A stretch of DNA of 36,269 nucleotides from Actinomadura livida (lineage in GTDB: Bacteria > Actinomycetota > Actinomycetes > Streptosporangiales > Streptosporangiaceae), in the NCBI RefSeq assembly GCF_014648675.1, contig NZ_BMRO01000004.1, forward strand, positions 131,690 through 167,958, in the 5' to 3' direction. Below the pieces are notes generated by a model that saw only the letters and a list, made by a program, of their open reading frames with translations, was not told where the DNA came from and searched no databases. Position 1 is the stretch's first letter; each line of letters opens with the position of its first letter. Shown here piece by piece: positions 1-9,400 of the stretch. A program made the translations under genes and the position numbers.

Positions 1-8
1 GACCGAAC

Positions 9-512
9 CTAGACCAGCCGCAGCCGCACCTCGCTCTCCACGGGCAGGTACGTCTTGCCGCCCCCGACGAGCACGGGGAACTCGTACACCAGGAACTCGT
101 CGATCAGGTCGACCAGAGAACCGGCCAACTCGGCTCCGCCGATCTCCAGGTTCCCGTCGACCTCCCGCTTGAGCCGCTCCACCACGGAAGCCGCGTCCTT
201 GCGCCGGACGATCGTGACCCCGTCGGGAACGCTCTGCAACGTGTCAGAGAAGACGTACCGCGGCGTCTCCTTGTAAAGCCGGGCGAACTCCCGCTCGACG
301 GCCGGCGCCCCTTCCTGCCCGAGCTGCTCCGTCCACGGCTTCTCCATCGCCTCGTAGAGCCGCCGCCCGAACAGGAACGCCCCGCACCGCCGCACCTGAT
401 CGTTGGCCGCCTGATGCACGTCCTCCGCAGGCTCCGTGAACCCGAACCCGCCGTCAGGCCCCTCGATGAACCCGTCCATCGAGGCATGCATCCCGTAAAC
501 AACGTTCCCCAC
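9..512 (-). CDS. Dihydrofolate reductase-family (RibD C-terminal-like) protein, C-terminus apparently shortened
   Basis: The 167-residue protein begins with the N-terminal pattern of the RibD C-terminal/DHFR-like family (VYGMHASMDGFIEGPDG). It has FLFGRRLYEAM in the middle and ends in EFPVLVGGGKTYLP followed by VRLRLV. The family is NADPH-dependent reductase-like and cytoplasmic; the substrate of stand-alone members is usually unknown. The GTG start at 512 is preceded by a purine-rich site (GGAGGGAG, 4 nt away). Homologs normally continue after LRLV with roughly 15-20 more residues (ETRTF...VLLRY). Here a TAG falls exactly where that glutamate codon would be, so the protein lacks the usual last beta-strand. 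It may be a natural short form or a recent nonsense mutation. It is unrelated in function to its neighbours. Confidence 0.8.
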   Translation of the reverse strand: MGNVVYGMHASMDGFIEGPDGGFGFTEPAEDVHQAANDQVRRCGAFLFGRRLYEAMEKPWTEQLGQEGAPAVEREFARLYKETPRYVFSDTLQSVPDGVTIVRRKDAASVVERLKREVDGNLEIGGAELAGSLVDLIDEFLVYEFPVLVGGGKTYLPVESEVRLRLV

Positions 513-1006
513 GAGTCTCCCTCCACGCCCATACAGCTACCCAAGAGAGAAGACCCCCCGCCCCCCAAAAACTAATCGCCCCACCCCCACCCGAGCCCGA
601 GCGCCACCCCACTCACCCTGCACCGGCTTCGTCTCACACGTCTGCGCAGACCGCTGGGAAACTCACCGCACCCGAACCCTGGCGGCCATCCCTCGTCACG
701 GCACCCGTATGCGTTGCTGGTTTACACCACCGTAATCACTCACTGTGGGTAGTGCTCCTGTCGCGATCTTCAGATGTTGGAAGTTTGCCTCTCCAGCGGT
801 AGTGGCTTGAGCTGGAACGATATGGCGGAGGCTGGGTTCACGTGCTTAATTTAGGGGTGATTGAAATTCAGGCACGCAATGATTAGGTACCTGTCCGGAT
901 CCGGTCAACGATCTTGTCGGAATCATTTTTCCAAGTGATCATGTGGCGGATGTCCGGTTGGCGCCGCGATTTACGACTTCGCGGCGGCTTGACGAAAGGT
1001 CGGGTC
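513..1006. other. 494-bp intergenic region, promoter-bearing, no gene seen
   Basis: Divergent spacer between the reductase-like gene and the secreted-protein gene. It starts C-rich (about 540-610) and becomes clearly AT-richer from about 700 to 900. The only convincing element is a sigma-70-like promoter at 861-889. An alternative TTG start at 914 and ATGs at 941 and 950 are in frame with the downstream gene but have no ribosome-binding site. No tRNA or small-RNA fold was recognised. Confidence 0.6.
861..889 (+). promoter_or_regulatory. Sigma-70-like promoter for the secreted surface protein
   Basis: TTGAAA at 861-866 and TAGGTA at 884-889 are separated by exactly 17 bp in an AT-rich patch. 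This would give a leader of about 110 nt before the preferred GTG start at 1007. The -10 ends in A rather than T, so the match is good but not perfect. Confidence 0.5.
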
Positions 1007-3379
1007 GTGCGAAGCTGTAGTATTCGCGGCTGCATTGCTGTGTTCTTCGCGGTGGTTCTGGGTGTGGGTGTTATTCCGCTGGCCGGTAGGCCGTCGCCTG
1101 CATCAGCCGCGAAGTCCCAGACATCCGCTGTCCCGAAGATCACGCCGGAAGCCGGGCAGTGGTTCATGGCACGAGGCGGCCTTCTGGACGGCCCGGTCAT
1201 CGATGCCGGTGCAACAGTGAAAGTGAAGATCGCCGGTAAAGCGGGCATTCCGGCATCCGGTGTGGCCTCGGTGGCCATGAACATAGCCGCCAGTGGGAGA
1301 ACCGGCACCGGGCAGTTGATCGCATACCCTTCCGGCGTGGTGATGCCGGATACCACGACTATCCGGTATCGCCAATACTTCTACAGCCAGAACTTGGTCT
1401 TCGTAGGCGTCGGCTCGGACGGTAATGTGACGCTGACCAACGACTCGTCTTCAGCGGTCCGGATCTATGTCGATGCCCATGGGTACTCGCTGTCGGCGCC
1501 GGGGGCACAGGTCGGTGCGACCTTCGTACCAGTGAAGCCTGAGCGAATTGGCCAGGTGGACGTGCCAGCGAATGGGACGGCAGAAGCGGCTTTGCTGGGC
1601 AAGGCCGGCGTTCCTTCGGCAGGGGTTTCAGGTGTCCTGTTCACTCTGTCGGGTTCAAGTGATGTCGATGGCAAACTCACCGTTTTCTCTGCCGAGGAGA
1701 GTATGCCGAACGACACCAATCTGGACTATGGCCAGAACCTGTTGGTCCAGAACCAAGTAATTGGCCGAGTCGACGAGAGCGGCAAGATCAAGATGGCAAA
1801 TACCGGCTCAAAGCCGATTAAGGCATCGCTCGATGTGGCGGGCTACTTCGCCAAACCGGAGGCAGCGGTAAAGGGCTCAACGGTGCAGCCGATTACACCG
1901 ACCCGGCTTGTCAACGATGTGACGGTTCCGGCGAATGGGACGTACACCATAGCGCCGCTTGGACAAGGTGGCGTCCCAGCGTCGGGGGTGTCGGGCGTGT
2001 ATCTGAACGTCACCAACTACCACCGTACGGGGAACGGTGTCCTGCGGGTCCATCCATCTGGGACCACCGCCTCGGAGACCCACGCGGTGACATTCCAGCA
2101 AACCTGGACCTACAGCGGGGCACTACCGGCCAAGCTCGGCGCTGACGGCAAAATTGCGATTTCCAACGCCAGTTCATCCCCGGTTCGCATCTGGGTCGAT
2201 CAGTTCGCCTACTTCAAGACGCCCGCGACCGGCTGCACGGGTGCCGCGCCCGCGGCCGATCCCGCCCCGCGGGTGAAGGTCGCCGCGGCGGTTCCGGAGC
2301 CGCACAACCCGACGACGGTCTTCCAGGCGTCCGCGGTCGCCGGCGGGTCGACGGGCGTCCTGCAGCTGGCTTACACCGACGGCATCGGACGCCTGATGCA
2401 CGGCAGTGCCGATCCGAGCGCGCTCGGGTCGATTCAGTGGACACCGATCCATGGGCAGGAGGGCTACTACGGGCAGCCTGCACTCGGCGAGCAGGCTGAC
2501 GGGCGCCTCAACGTCCTGGCCCACAATCTCGACGGCGACGTCTGGTCCCGGACCCAGGTCACGAAGGATCCTGCCGCCTGGGGCGACTGGGTCGATGTAA
2601 ACGGTCCAATGGGATCCACCGTCACGGTCGCGCGGCATGACGACACCCTCGTGGCCTTCGCGGCCGACGCTGCCGGGACGCTCAGGGCACTGCCGCAGTA
2701 CGCCGCCAACGACCCTTACCAGAACTGGATCGACCTAGGAGTGACGGGCCTGTCGGCCGACACCGCACCGCTTGCGGTTCCGGTCGCTAACGGCCTGCGG
2801 CTCTTCTTCCTGGACGCCTCCGGAACGTGGCGCACCGCGCTGTACGCGCGCGGCACCGTCTCGGATTGCGCGACCCTGAGCGGTCCAGGTCACTCCGGTA
2901 ACGCGTCGGTTGTCACCTATCCGGGCAGCCGTCTGCGAATCTTCGTGCGGAACCCCGATGGCCACATCGTGACCAAGGCGCAGGACGCTTCCGGGAATTT
3001 CCAGGCGACGTGGAACCAGGTCGGAGACCTCGTCGCGGCAGGCTCGCCGTCCGCGGTGCTCAGCCCGGGCAGCGGCAAGACGGAGATCGTCGTGCGTGGC
3101 ACCGACGACCGGATTCACAGCACTGGCGAGACGGTCCAGGGTTCCGGTCAGTGGCGCGCTTGGGTCGATGCCCAGCCGGACTATGACACCTCCGTCCCGG
3201 CCACAGATCCGACCGCGTTCACCTACTCCGCGACGAACGGCCCCACCTGGTCGTATCTCTTCCGAACGGTCAACCAGCAGACACGCCTCTACTGGCCGGA
3301 GGAAGAGACCGCTCGGCTCGCGTCCAAGTCCCCGGAGTTCGGCAGCCGAGCGCTTCCGAAACCGCCGGCGGCCCGCTGA
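1007..3379 (+). CDS. Secreted surface protein: three beta-sandwich repeats plus lectin-like propeller
   Basis: The preferred start is GTG 1007, preceded by GAAAGG (994-999) at 7 nt; the frame is open back to TTG 914. From GTG the protein has 790 residues and a clear signal peptide: RSCSIRGC, a hydrophobic core around residues 9-26, and cleavage near ASA-AK at 34/35. Three repeats of about 105 residues follow (roughly 55-160, 178-282, 298-405). Each has a 'PANGT...LG.AGVPASGVSGV', a 'YPSG'-like turn and a terminal 'V.GYF/FAYF' strand, a pattern of actinobacterial exported proteins. Residues about 418-775 carry repeated tryptophan-rich blades (AWGDWVDVNG, YQNWIDLG, QWRAWVDA), resembling PLL-type lectin propellers. 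It probably binds glycans outside the cell. It lies just upstream of the RHS toxin gene in the same direction, so a role in toxin display or adhesion is possible but inferred. GC content is lower over the repeats than over the propeller. Confidence 0.75.
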   Translation: MRSCSIRGCIAVFFAVVLGVGVIPLAGRPSPASAAKSQTSAVPKITPEAGQWFMARGGLLDGPVIDAGATVKVKIAGKAGIPASGVASVAMNIAASGRTGTGQLIAYPSGVVMPDTTTIRYRQYFYSQNLVFVGVGSDGNVTLTNDSSSAVRIYVDAHGYSLSAPGAQVGATFVPVKPERIGQVDVPANGTAEAALLGKAGVPSAGVSGVLFTLSGSSDVDGKLTVFSAEESMPNDTNLDYGQNLLVQNQVIGRVDESGKIKMANTGSKPIKASLDVAGYFAKPEAAVKGSTVQPITPTRLVNDVTVPANGTYTIAPLGQGGVPASGVSGVYLNVTNYHRTGNGVLRVHPSGTTASETHAVTFQQTWTYSGALPAKLGADGKIAISNASSSPVRIWVDQFAYFKTPATGCTGAAPAADPAPRVKVAAAVPEPHNPTTVFQASAVAGGSTGVLQLAYTDGIGRLMHGSADPSALGSIQWTPIHGQEGYYGQPALGEQADGRLNVLAHNLDGDVWSRTQVTKDPAAWGDWVDVNGPMGSTVTVARHDDTLVAFAADAAGTLRALPQYAANDPYQNWIDLGVTGLSADTAPLAVPVANGLRLFFLDASGTWRTALYARGTVSDCATLSGPGHSGNASVVTYPGSRLRIFVRNPDGHIVTKAQDASGNFQATWNQVGDLVAAGSPSAVLSPGSGKTEIVVRGTDDRIHSTGETVQGSGQWRAWVDAQPDYDTSVPATDPTAFTYSATNGPTWSYLFRTVNQQTRLYWPEEETARLASKSPEFGSRALPKPPAAR
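1170..2220 (+). repeat. Three tandem ~105-residue beta-sandwich repeats in the secreted protein
   Basis: Protein-level repeats encoded at about 1170-1490, 1538-1854 and 1897-2220. They share the PANGT strand, the LG(K/Q)(A/G)GVP(A/S)(S/A)GVSGV segment and a closing strand before an aromatic pair. They are diverged at DNA level, so they are old duplications rather than a recent array. Confidence 0.65.
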
Positions 3380-3385
3380 CCCACT

Positions 3386-3422
3386 GCGGGGCCGTCCCGA
3401 AACGCCCTCGGGACGGCCCCGC
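3386..3422 (+). terminator. Perfect 15-bp hairpin after the secreted-protein gene
   Basis: The arms at 3386-3400 and 3408-3422 are perfect inverted copies (GCGGGGCCGTCCCGA and its complement) around a 7-nt loop. The hairpin starts 7 nt after the stop codon and 67 nt before the RHS start. It has no T-tract, which is usual for actinomycete terminators. A second, bulged hairpin (about 3447-3474) follows, so read-through into the toxin gene may be limited. Confidence 0.75.
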
Positions 3423-3489
3423 GAACCGGGTGGCATCCCATCGCAAACACGGACGGCTTTCCGTGCCGTCCCGTGACCGGGAGTGAGAC

Positions 3490-6400
3490 ATGGTGCGGCC
3501 AAACCGGCTGTTCATCGGTGCAGGCAAGCGGCGGACCACACGGCACTCCGTGATGTTCCGGACCGCCGCGGTGGTGCTCGTCCTGTCCCTCGTCGCGACC
3601 CTGGACAGCAGCGGGATCGGTGCGCTGTCGGCGTGGCGTGATCTGCCGGAACCGCACGGACCGAAGCAAGGCTGGGGCAGCGCCGCAGGGCGCGGAGGAG
3701 ACGTGCCGGTCGCCGGGCGCAACCGGACGGAACCGAAGTCCTTGCGCTCCCAGCACCCGTTGACCACGGCGAAGAAGTCGCCGCAACCGCCGCGCAACAC
3801 CGCGAGTGTGGCGACCCAACCGGCGGCGGAGTCGGAGGACGTGTCGGGTTTCGACACTGAGACGAGCCGTGAACTACCCGAACGGCGGGATGCGCACCTC
3901 CGCGCGTACGTCAACGCCGACGGCACCGAGTCCACCGAGGTCTCACCCCGGCCGATCAACTACCGGCGCCCGGACGGCTCGTGGGCACCTGTCGACACCC
4001 GCCTCGTCCCCGTCGGTGCCACGGGCGGGTCCGCCGACGTTCCTGCGCAGGGGTGGCGGAACGCGGCCGACTCCGTCGACATCCGCCTGGCGCCGGCGGT
4101 CAACGCCGATCCGGTCGTCCGGATGGGGCTCGGCGGCGGTCAGGAGATCGGCTACTCCCTGCAAGGCGCCGACGCGAAGGCCGGACGGCCGGGGGAGCGA
4201 GGCGTCACCTATCCCGGTGCACTCCCACACACCGACTTGAGGATCGACATCGGCTCCGGGGGGTTGAAGGAGACTCTCGTCCTGCGGTCGCCCAAGGCGT
4301 CCGGCACCTTCGTCTTCCCGCTGTCGCTGAAGGGCCTCACCGCGCGCGTCGCCGGTGATCAGGTCGAGTTCACCGATGCGTCCGGACAGACGAAGGCCGT
4401 GATTCCCCCCGGTTTCATGACCGACTCGGCGGCCGAGCCCGCCACATCGGACAACGTGACTTACAGCATCGTGTCGGTCGACGGTGCGCCCGCCCTGAAG
4501 GTCACCGCCGACCCGGAGTGGCTCGCCGATCCCGCGCGTGTCTTCCCCGTCGACGTCGACCCGAGCGTCGAGATCAGCGCGGCCACCACGAGCCTGACCG
4601 TCAACGACGGCGGCCAGGTCGGCGGATCCCAGGACCTGACGGTCGGTTCCCGGTCGGCCGCCTACCTCGGTTTCCCGGGGCTGAGCAGCAGGCTCCAACA
4701 CCACCGGATCTTCGGCGCGTCGCTGTGGATGGTGAACTACGACTCGCAGACCTGCAAGTCACGGCCGGTCAGCGTCCGCCCGGTCACCGAGGCTTGGGCG
4801 GGCGCGACCGGCCTGAAGTACCCCGGCCCACCGGTCGGCGGGGCGCTGGCGCGCAAGTCGTTCTCCTACGGGCACATCGAGTTCGGCTCCACCAAGTCCA
4901 AGTGCCCGACGAAGCCCGTGACCTTCAACCTGGGCAAGAGCGGGCGCGACCTGGTGCAGCGGTGGGTCAACGGCACCCAGCCGAACTACGGGCTCTCGGT
5001 GCGGGACGAGTCGTCCGGCGGCCTCGGCACCAAGAAGTTCACGGGACACGGCACCGCGAACCCGCCGCGGCTCATCGTGACGCACAGCCCGTACAACGCG
5101 AAGTACGCGATCACGGACCCGGTGCCGAATCCGCCGGTCACCCAGGCGCAGAGCGGCAAGGTGAAGGTGGCGGTCACCAACACCGGCGCCGAGACCTGGA
5201 CGCCGAGCACGTACTACCTCGGGTACCGCGTCTACGACGCCAAGGGCGAACTGGTCACCCAGCAACGTTCGGCGAACCTCACCGGGAACGTCCCACGCGG
5301 CGGTAAGGCGACGCTGGACGCCGTCATCAAGCCGCTGCAACCCGGCACGTACTCCATCGACTTCACGATGGTGCGCCATGGCGGGCCGATCTTCACCGAC
5401 GAGCAGGTCCCGCCGATCCGCCTCCGCATCAAGATCATCGACATCGCACCGGTTGTGCAGGAGGTCTACCCGTCGAACGGCTACCAGGCCCCGACGCTGA
5501 CCCCGCAGCTCTGGGCGACCGCCATCGACCTGGACGCCCCGCCCGGATCGTCGCTGAGCTACAAGTACGAGATCTGCGAGAAGGACGAGGACGGCGAACC
5601 GGTCAACTGCTTCGACTCCGGCTACGTCCCGGAGTACGCCTGGACGGTTCCAGCCGGAAATCTCTCATGGAGCAAGACGTACCTGTGGCGGGTGTTCGTC
5701 AAGGACACCGGCAATGAGGTTCCGTCGCCCCGCGTCATGCTGCAGACCGCGGTGCCGCAGCCGCAGCTCACCGCACAGTTGGCCCATGGCCAGGCCCACG
5801 AGTTCGAGCCGTCGTCCGGCAACTACTCCACGTCGGCGATCGACGCCAGCGTCGCCACGGTCGGCCCGGAGCTCAAGGTCGAGCGAACCTACAACAGCTT
5901 GGACCCACGCCGAGACTCTCCCTTCGGGGCCGGCTGGACGACCCAGTTCGACATGCGCCTGACCGAGGACGAGGACGGCTCGGGCAATGTCGTCGTCGGC
6001 TACCCGGACGGTCAGCAGGTCCGCTACGGAAGGAACCCCGATGGGAGCTACGCCCCGCCCATGGGACGCGAGGCCACGCTCACCCCCGAACCCGGCAAAT
6101 GGAAGCTCACCGATAAGGCGGGCACCACGTTCGAGTTCGTCAACGGACGCCTGACCGCCATCACCGACGCGGGCAAGCACGCCATCACCCTCTTCTACGA
6201 CCCGTCCACGGGGAGGCTCGCGAGGGCCACTGCGCCCGGCGGTCGCGCGCTCTACTTCACCTGGTCGGGTTCCCATGTGGCGTCCGTCAGGACCGCGCCA
6301 GTCGATGGCGAGGCCCTCACCTGGAACTACACCTACAGCGGCGACCTGCTCACCAAGGTCTGCGGGCCGGCGTCCCGCTGCACCACCTACGACTACGAGA

Positions 6401-9400
6401 CCGGTTCGCACTACCGCACGACCGTTCTGGACGACCGTCCCGAGTCGTACTGGCGGCTCGGAGAGGACGAAGGCGTCGGCGCATCCAGCCAGGTCGCGGT
6501 CAACCTCGGTGAAGACGGCGCAACGTACAAGAACGTCACACTCCAGGCCGAAGGGGCACTCGCCGGAACCGGCAACACGGCGGCCATGCTCAATGGAACG
6601 TCGTCGCAGGTGACCCTGCTTGCCGGCACGGTGAAGAAGAGCCGTGACCTGGCGATCGAAGTCTGGTTCAAGAACAGGCCGACCGGGTCCGGCGGCCCGC
6701 TGATCGGCTACCAAGACAAATCGCTGGACGCCGCGTCCGGGATCGGTGTCCCGGCGCTGTACACCGGCACGGACGGCAAACTGCACGGCCAGTTCTGGAG
6801 CGGCGGGCCCATCTCGCCGATGTCGTCCACCAAGGCCGTCAACGACGGCCAGTGGCACCACGCCGTCCTCTCGGCGATGGGCTCGACTCAGACGCTCTAC
6901 CTCGACGGCCAGAAGGTCGCGACGCTCACCGGCCAGACGCCCGACCACCACGCGCTCACCCAGAACCAGATCGGCGCCGCGTTCGCGTCCACACCCTCGT
7001 CCTGGCCCGGCTGGGGCACCGCCCAGCGCCGCTTCTACAACGGCACCATCGACGAAGTCGCGATCTACCATCACCCGCTGGGCCCCGCTCAGGTCGCGGC
7101 ACACTACGCGAGTGCCCGCACCGCCGCCGACCAGCTCACGAGAACTACTCTCCCGAGCGGAAAGACCGCCACCCAGGTCGAATACGACACAGATCAGGAC
7201 CGGGTCAGCGAGTACACCGACCGCAACGGCGGCACGTGGAAGATCAAGACCCCGACCGTCTACGGCGGTGCCACGGACCTGCGGCGCGCCGTCGAGGTCC
7301 GCGACCCCGCCGACCGTCCCCACCTGTACGAGACGGACGCGCTGACCGGCCAGATGATCCGTGTCGGTATCCCGATGGGGCTGGACGTCCGGGACGAGGA
7401 CAACGAACCTCCGACGCCGACCGCGACGCCGTCCCCGACCCCGACGTACGTGTGCACGACACCCGACCCCGGCGATCCCAGCTTCTGCACCGATCTGCCC
7501 GGCAACCCCGGCGGCGTCCCCGACTGGATGGGCATGACGCTCGACGGGATGGGGATCCGGACGTTCGAGTACGACGACCAGCGCCATCCGACGACGATCA
7601 CCAACGAGAACGGCGACTCGGTCAAGCTCACCTACGACGACCGCGGCAACATCCTGACCCGCACCACCTGCCGCACCAAGGACGTCTGCCACACGGCGTA
7701 CTACACCTTCCCGGCGGTCACGGATCCGTCCGACCCGCGCAACGACCAGCCGATCGAGTACCGCGACGGACGTTCGACCAGCGTCGGCGACAACAGGTAC
7801 AGGACCACTTACACCTACACCGCGACCGGTGACCTAAGGATCCAGACCAATCCCCAGGGCGGCGGCCAAGTCGAATACACCTACACCAATGGCGCGGAGG
7901 CCGCGGTCGGCGGCGGGAACATGCCGAGCGGCCTGGTCCGCACCGAGACCGACCCGCGTGGCGCCGTTACCCGCTACGCCTACACGCAGGAAGGCGACCT
8001 GGGTCAGGTCACCGACTCGTCCGGCCTCATCACCAGGTACACCTACGACTCCATCGGACGCCGCAAGTCCGCCACCGAGGTCTCCGACAGCGTCCCGGCC
8101 GGGGCCGCCACCTACTACGGATATGACGGCTGGTCGAACCTGACCAGCGTCACCGAACCCGCCACCACCAACGCCGTCACCGGTGCCGCACAGCAGCAGC
8201 GCACCGACCACGCCTATGACGCCGACGGGAACCTGATCAGAACCGAGGTCTCCGACACCACGGGGAACGGCGATCCGCGCGTCACCACCTTCGCCTACGA
8301 CGACCACAACCTGCTCGAACGCGCCACCGACCCCCACGACCACGAGACCGGCTACCAGCACGACCGGTTCGGCAACGTCACCGCCGTCGTGGACCCGGCC
8401 GGCAACCGGTTCGAGTACGCCTACACCGCCCGCAACATGCTCGCCGAGGTCCGCCTCCGCGACTTCGACGGCGACCCCGCGGGCGCCCCCGAACTCGACG
8501 ACCACTTGGTCATCGAAGCCCGCGCCTACGACTACGCCGGACGCCTCGTCGCCAACACCGATGCGATGGGCCGCCGCACCGAGCTGACCTACTACGGCGA
8601 CGACCTGCTGAAGTCCGTGACGCTGAAGGATTTCCGCAACCCGGACGGCACCGAACGCGACTTCGTGATCTCGACCGTCGAGTACGACGGTGCCGGCAAC
8701 GCCACGAAGATGGTCACCGGGAACGGGAAGAACACCGTCCGGAACGTCTACGACAACGTCGGACGCCTGGAATCCGCGACCGTCGATCCCGGGGGCATCG
8801 CACGCAGCGTCAGCTACCGGTACGACGTCGGCGGCAACATAACCCGGGAGACCGTCACCGGCGCGCCGTCGAACGTGCCATGGGCGACTCCCGCCACAGG
8901 CGAGACGACCACCTATGCCTACGACACACCCGGACGTCTCACCCGCCGGACCGTCGACGACGGCAGTGCCGCGCACATCACGTCCTTCACCTACGACCAG
9001 CGCGACCTGCTCACCTCGGTGACCGATCCCCGCGGCAACGCGGATGGGGCGGACGAGTCCGCCTACACCACCACCTACGGATACGACGAAGTCGGCCGGC
9101 AGATCACTGCCACGTCTCCGCCGGTGGAAGCGGAGTCCGGAGGAGGCGCCCCGTCGACCACCAGGCCCGAGACCGTCACAGGTTTCAACACCTTCGACGA
9201 GCCCACCGAGTTCAAGAATCCGCTCGGTGTGATTTCCCGGACCGAGTACGACCGCCTCGGGCAGCCGGTCAAGGAGATCGCCCCGACATACACCCCGCCC
9301 GGCTCGACCACGCCGCTCGCTCCGACGACGACGACGTTCTACGACCCGATCGGGCAGGTCGAGAAGGTCATCGACCCCAAGCAGAACGAGACGCGCTACT

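Noticed and set aside
513..900. Possible small RNA or tRNA in the AT-richer spacer
   Set aside because: No cloverleaf or T-loop consensus found by eye; only a promoter is supportable.
5665..7692. A 675-codon minus-strand frame inside the RHS gene
   Set aside because: No recognisable motif; complementary to the DUF6531 and LamG coding region.
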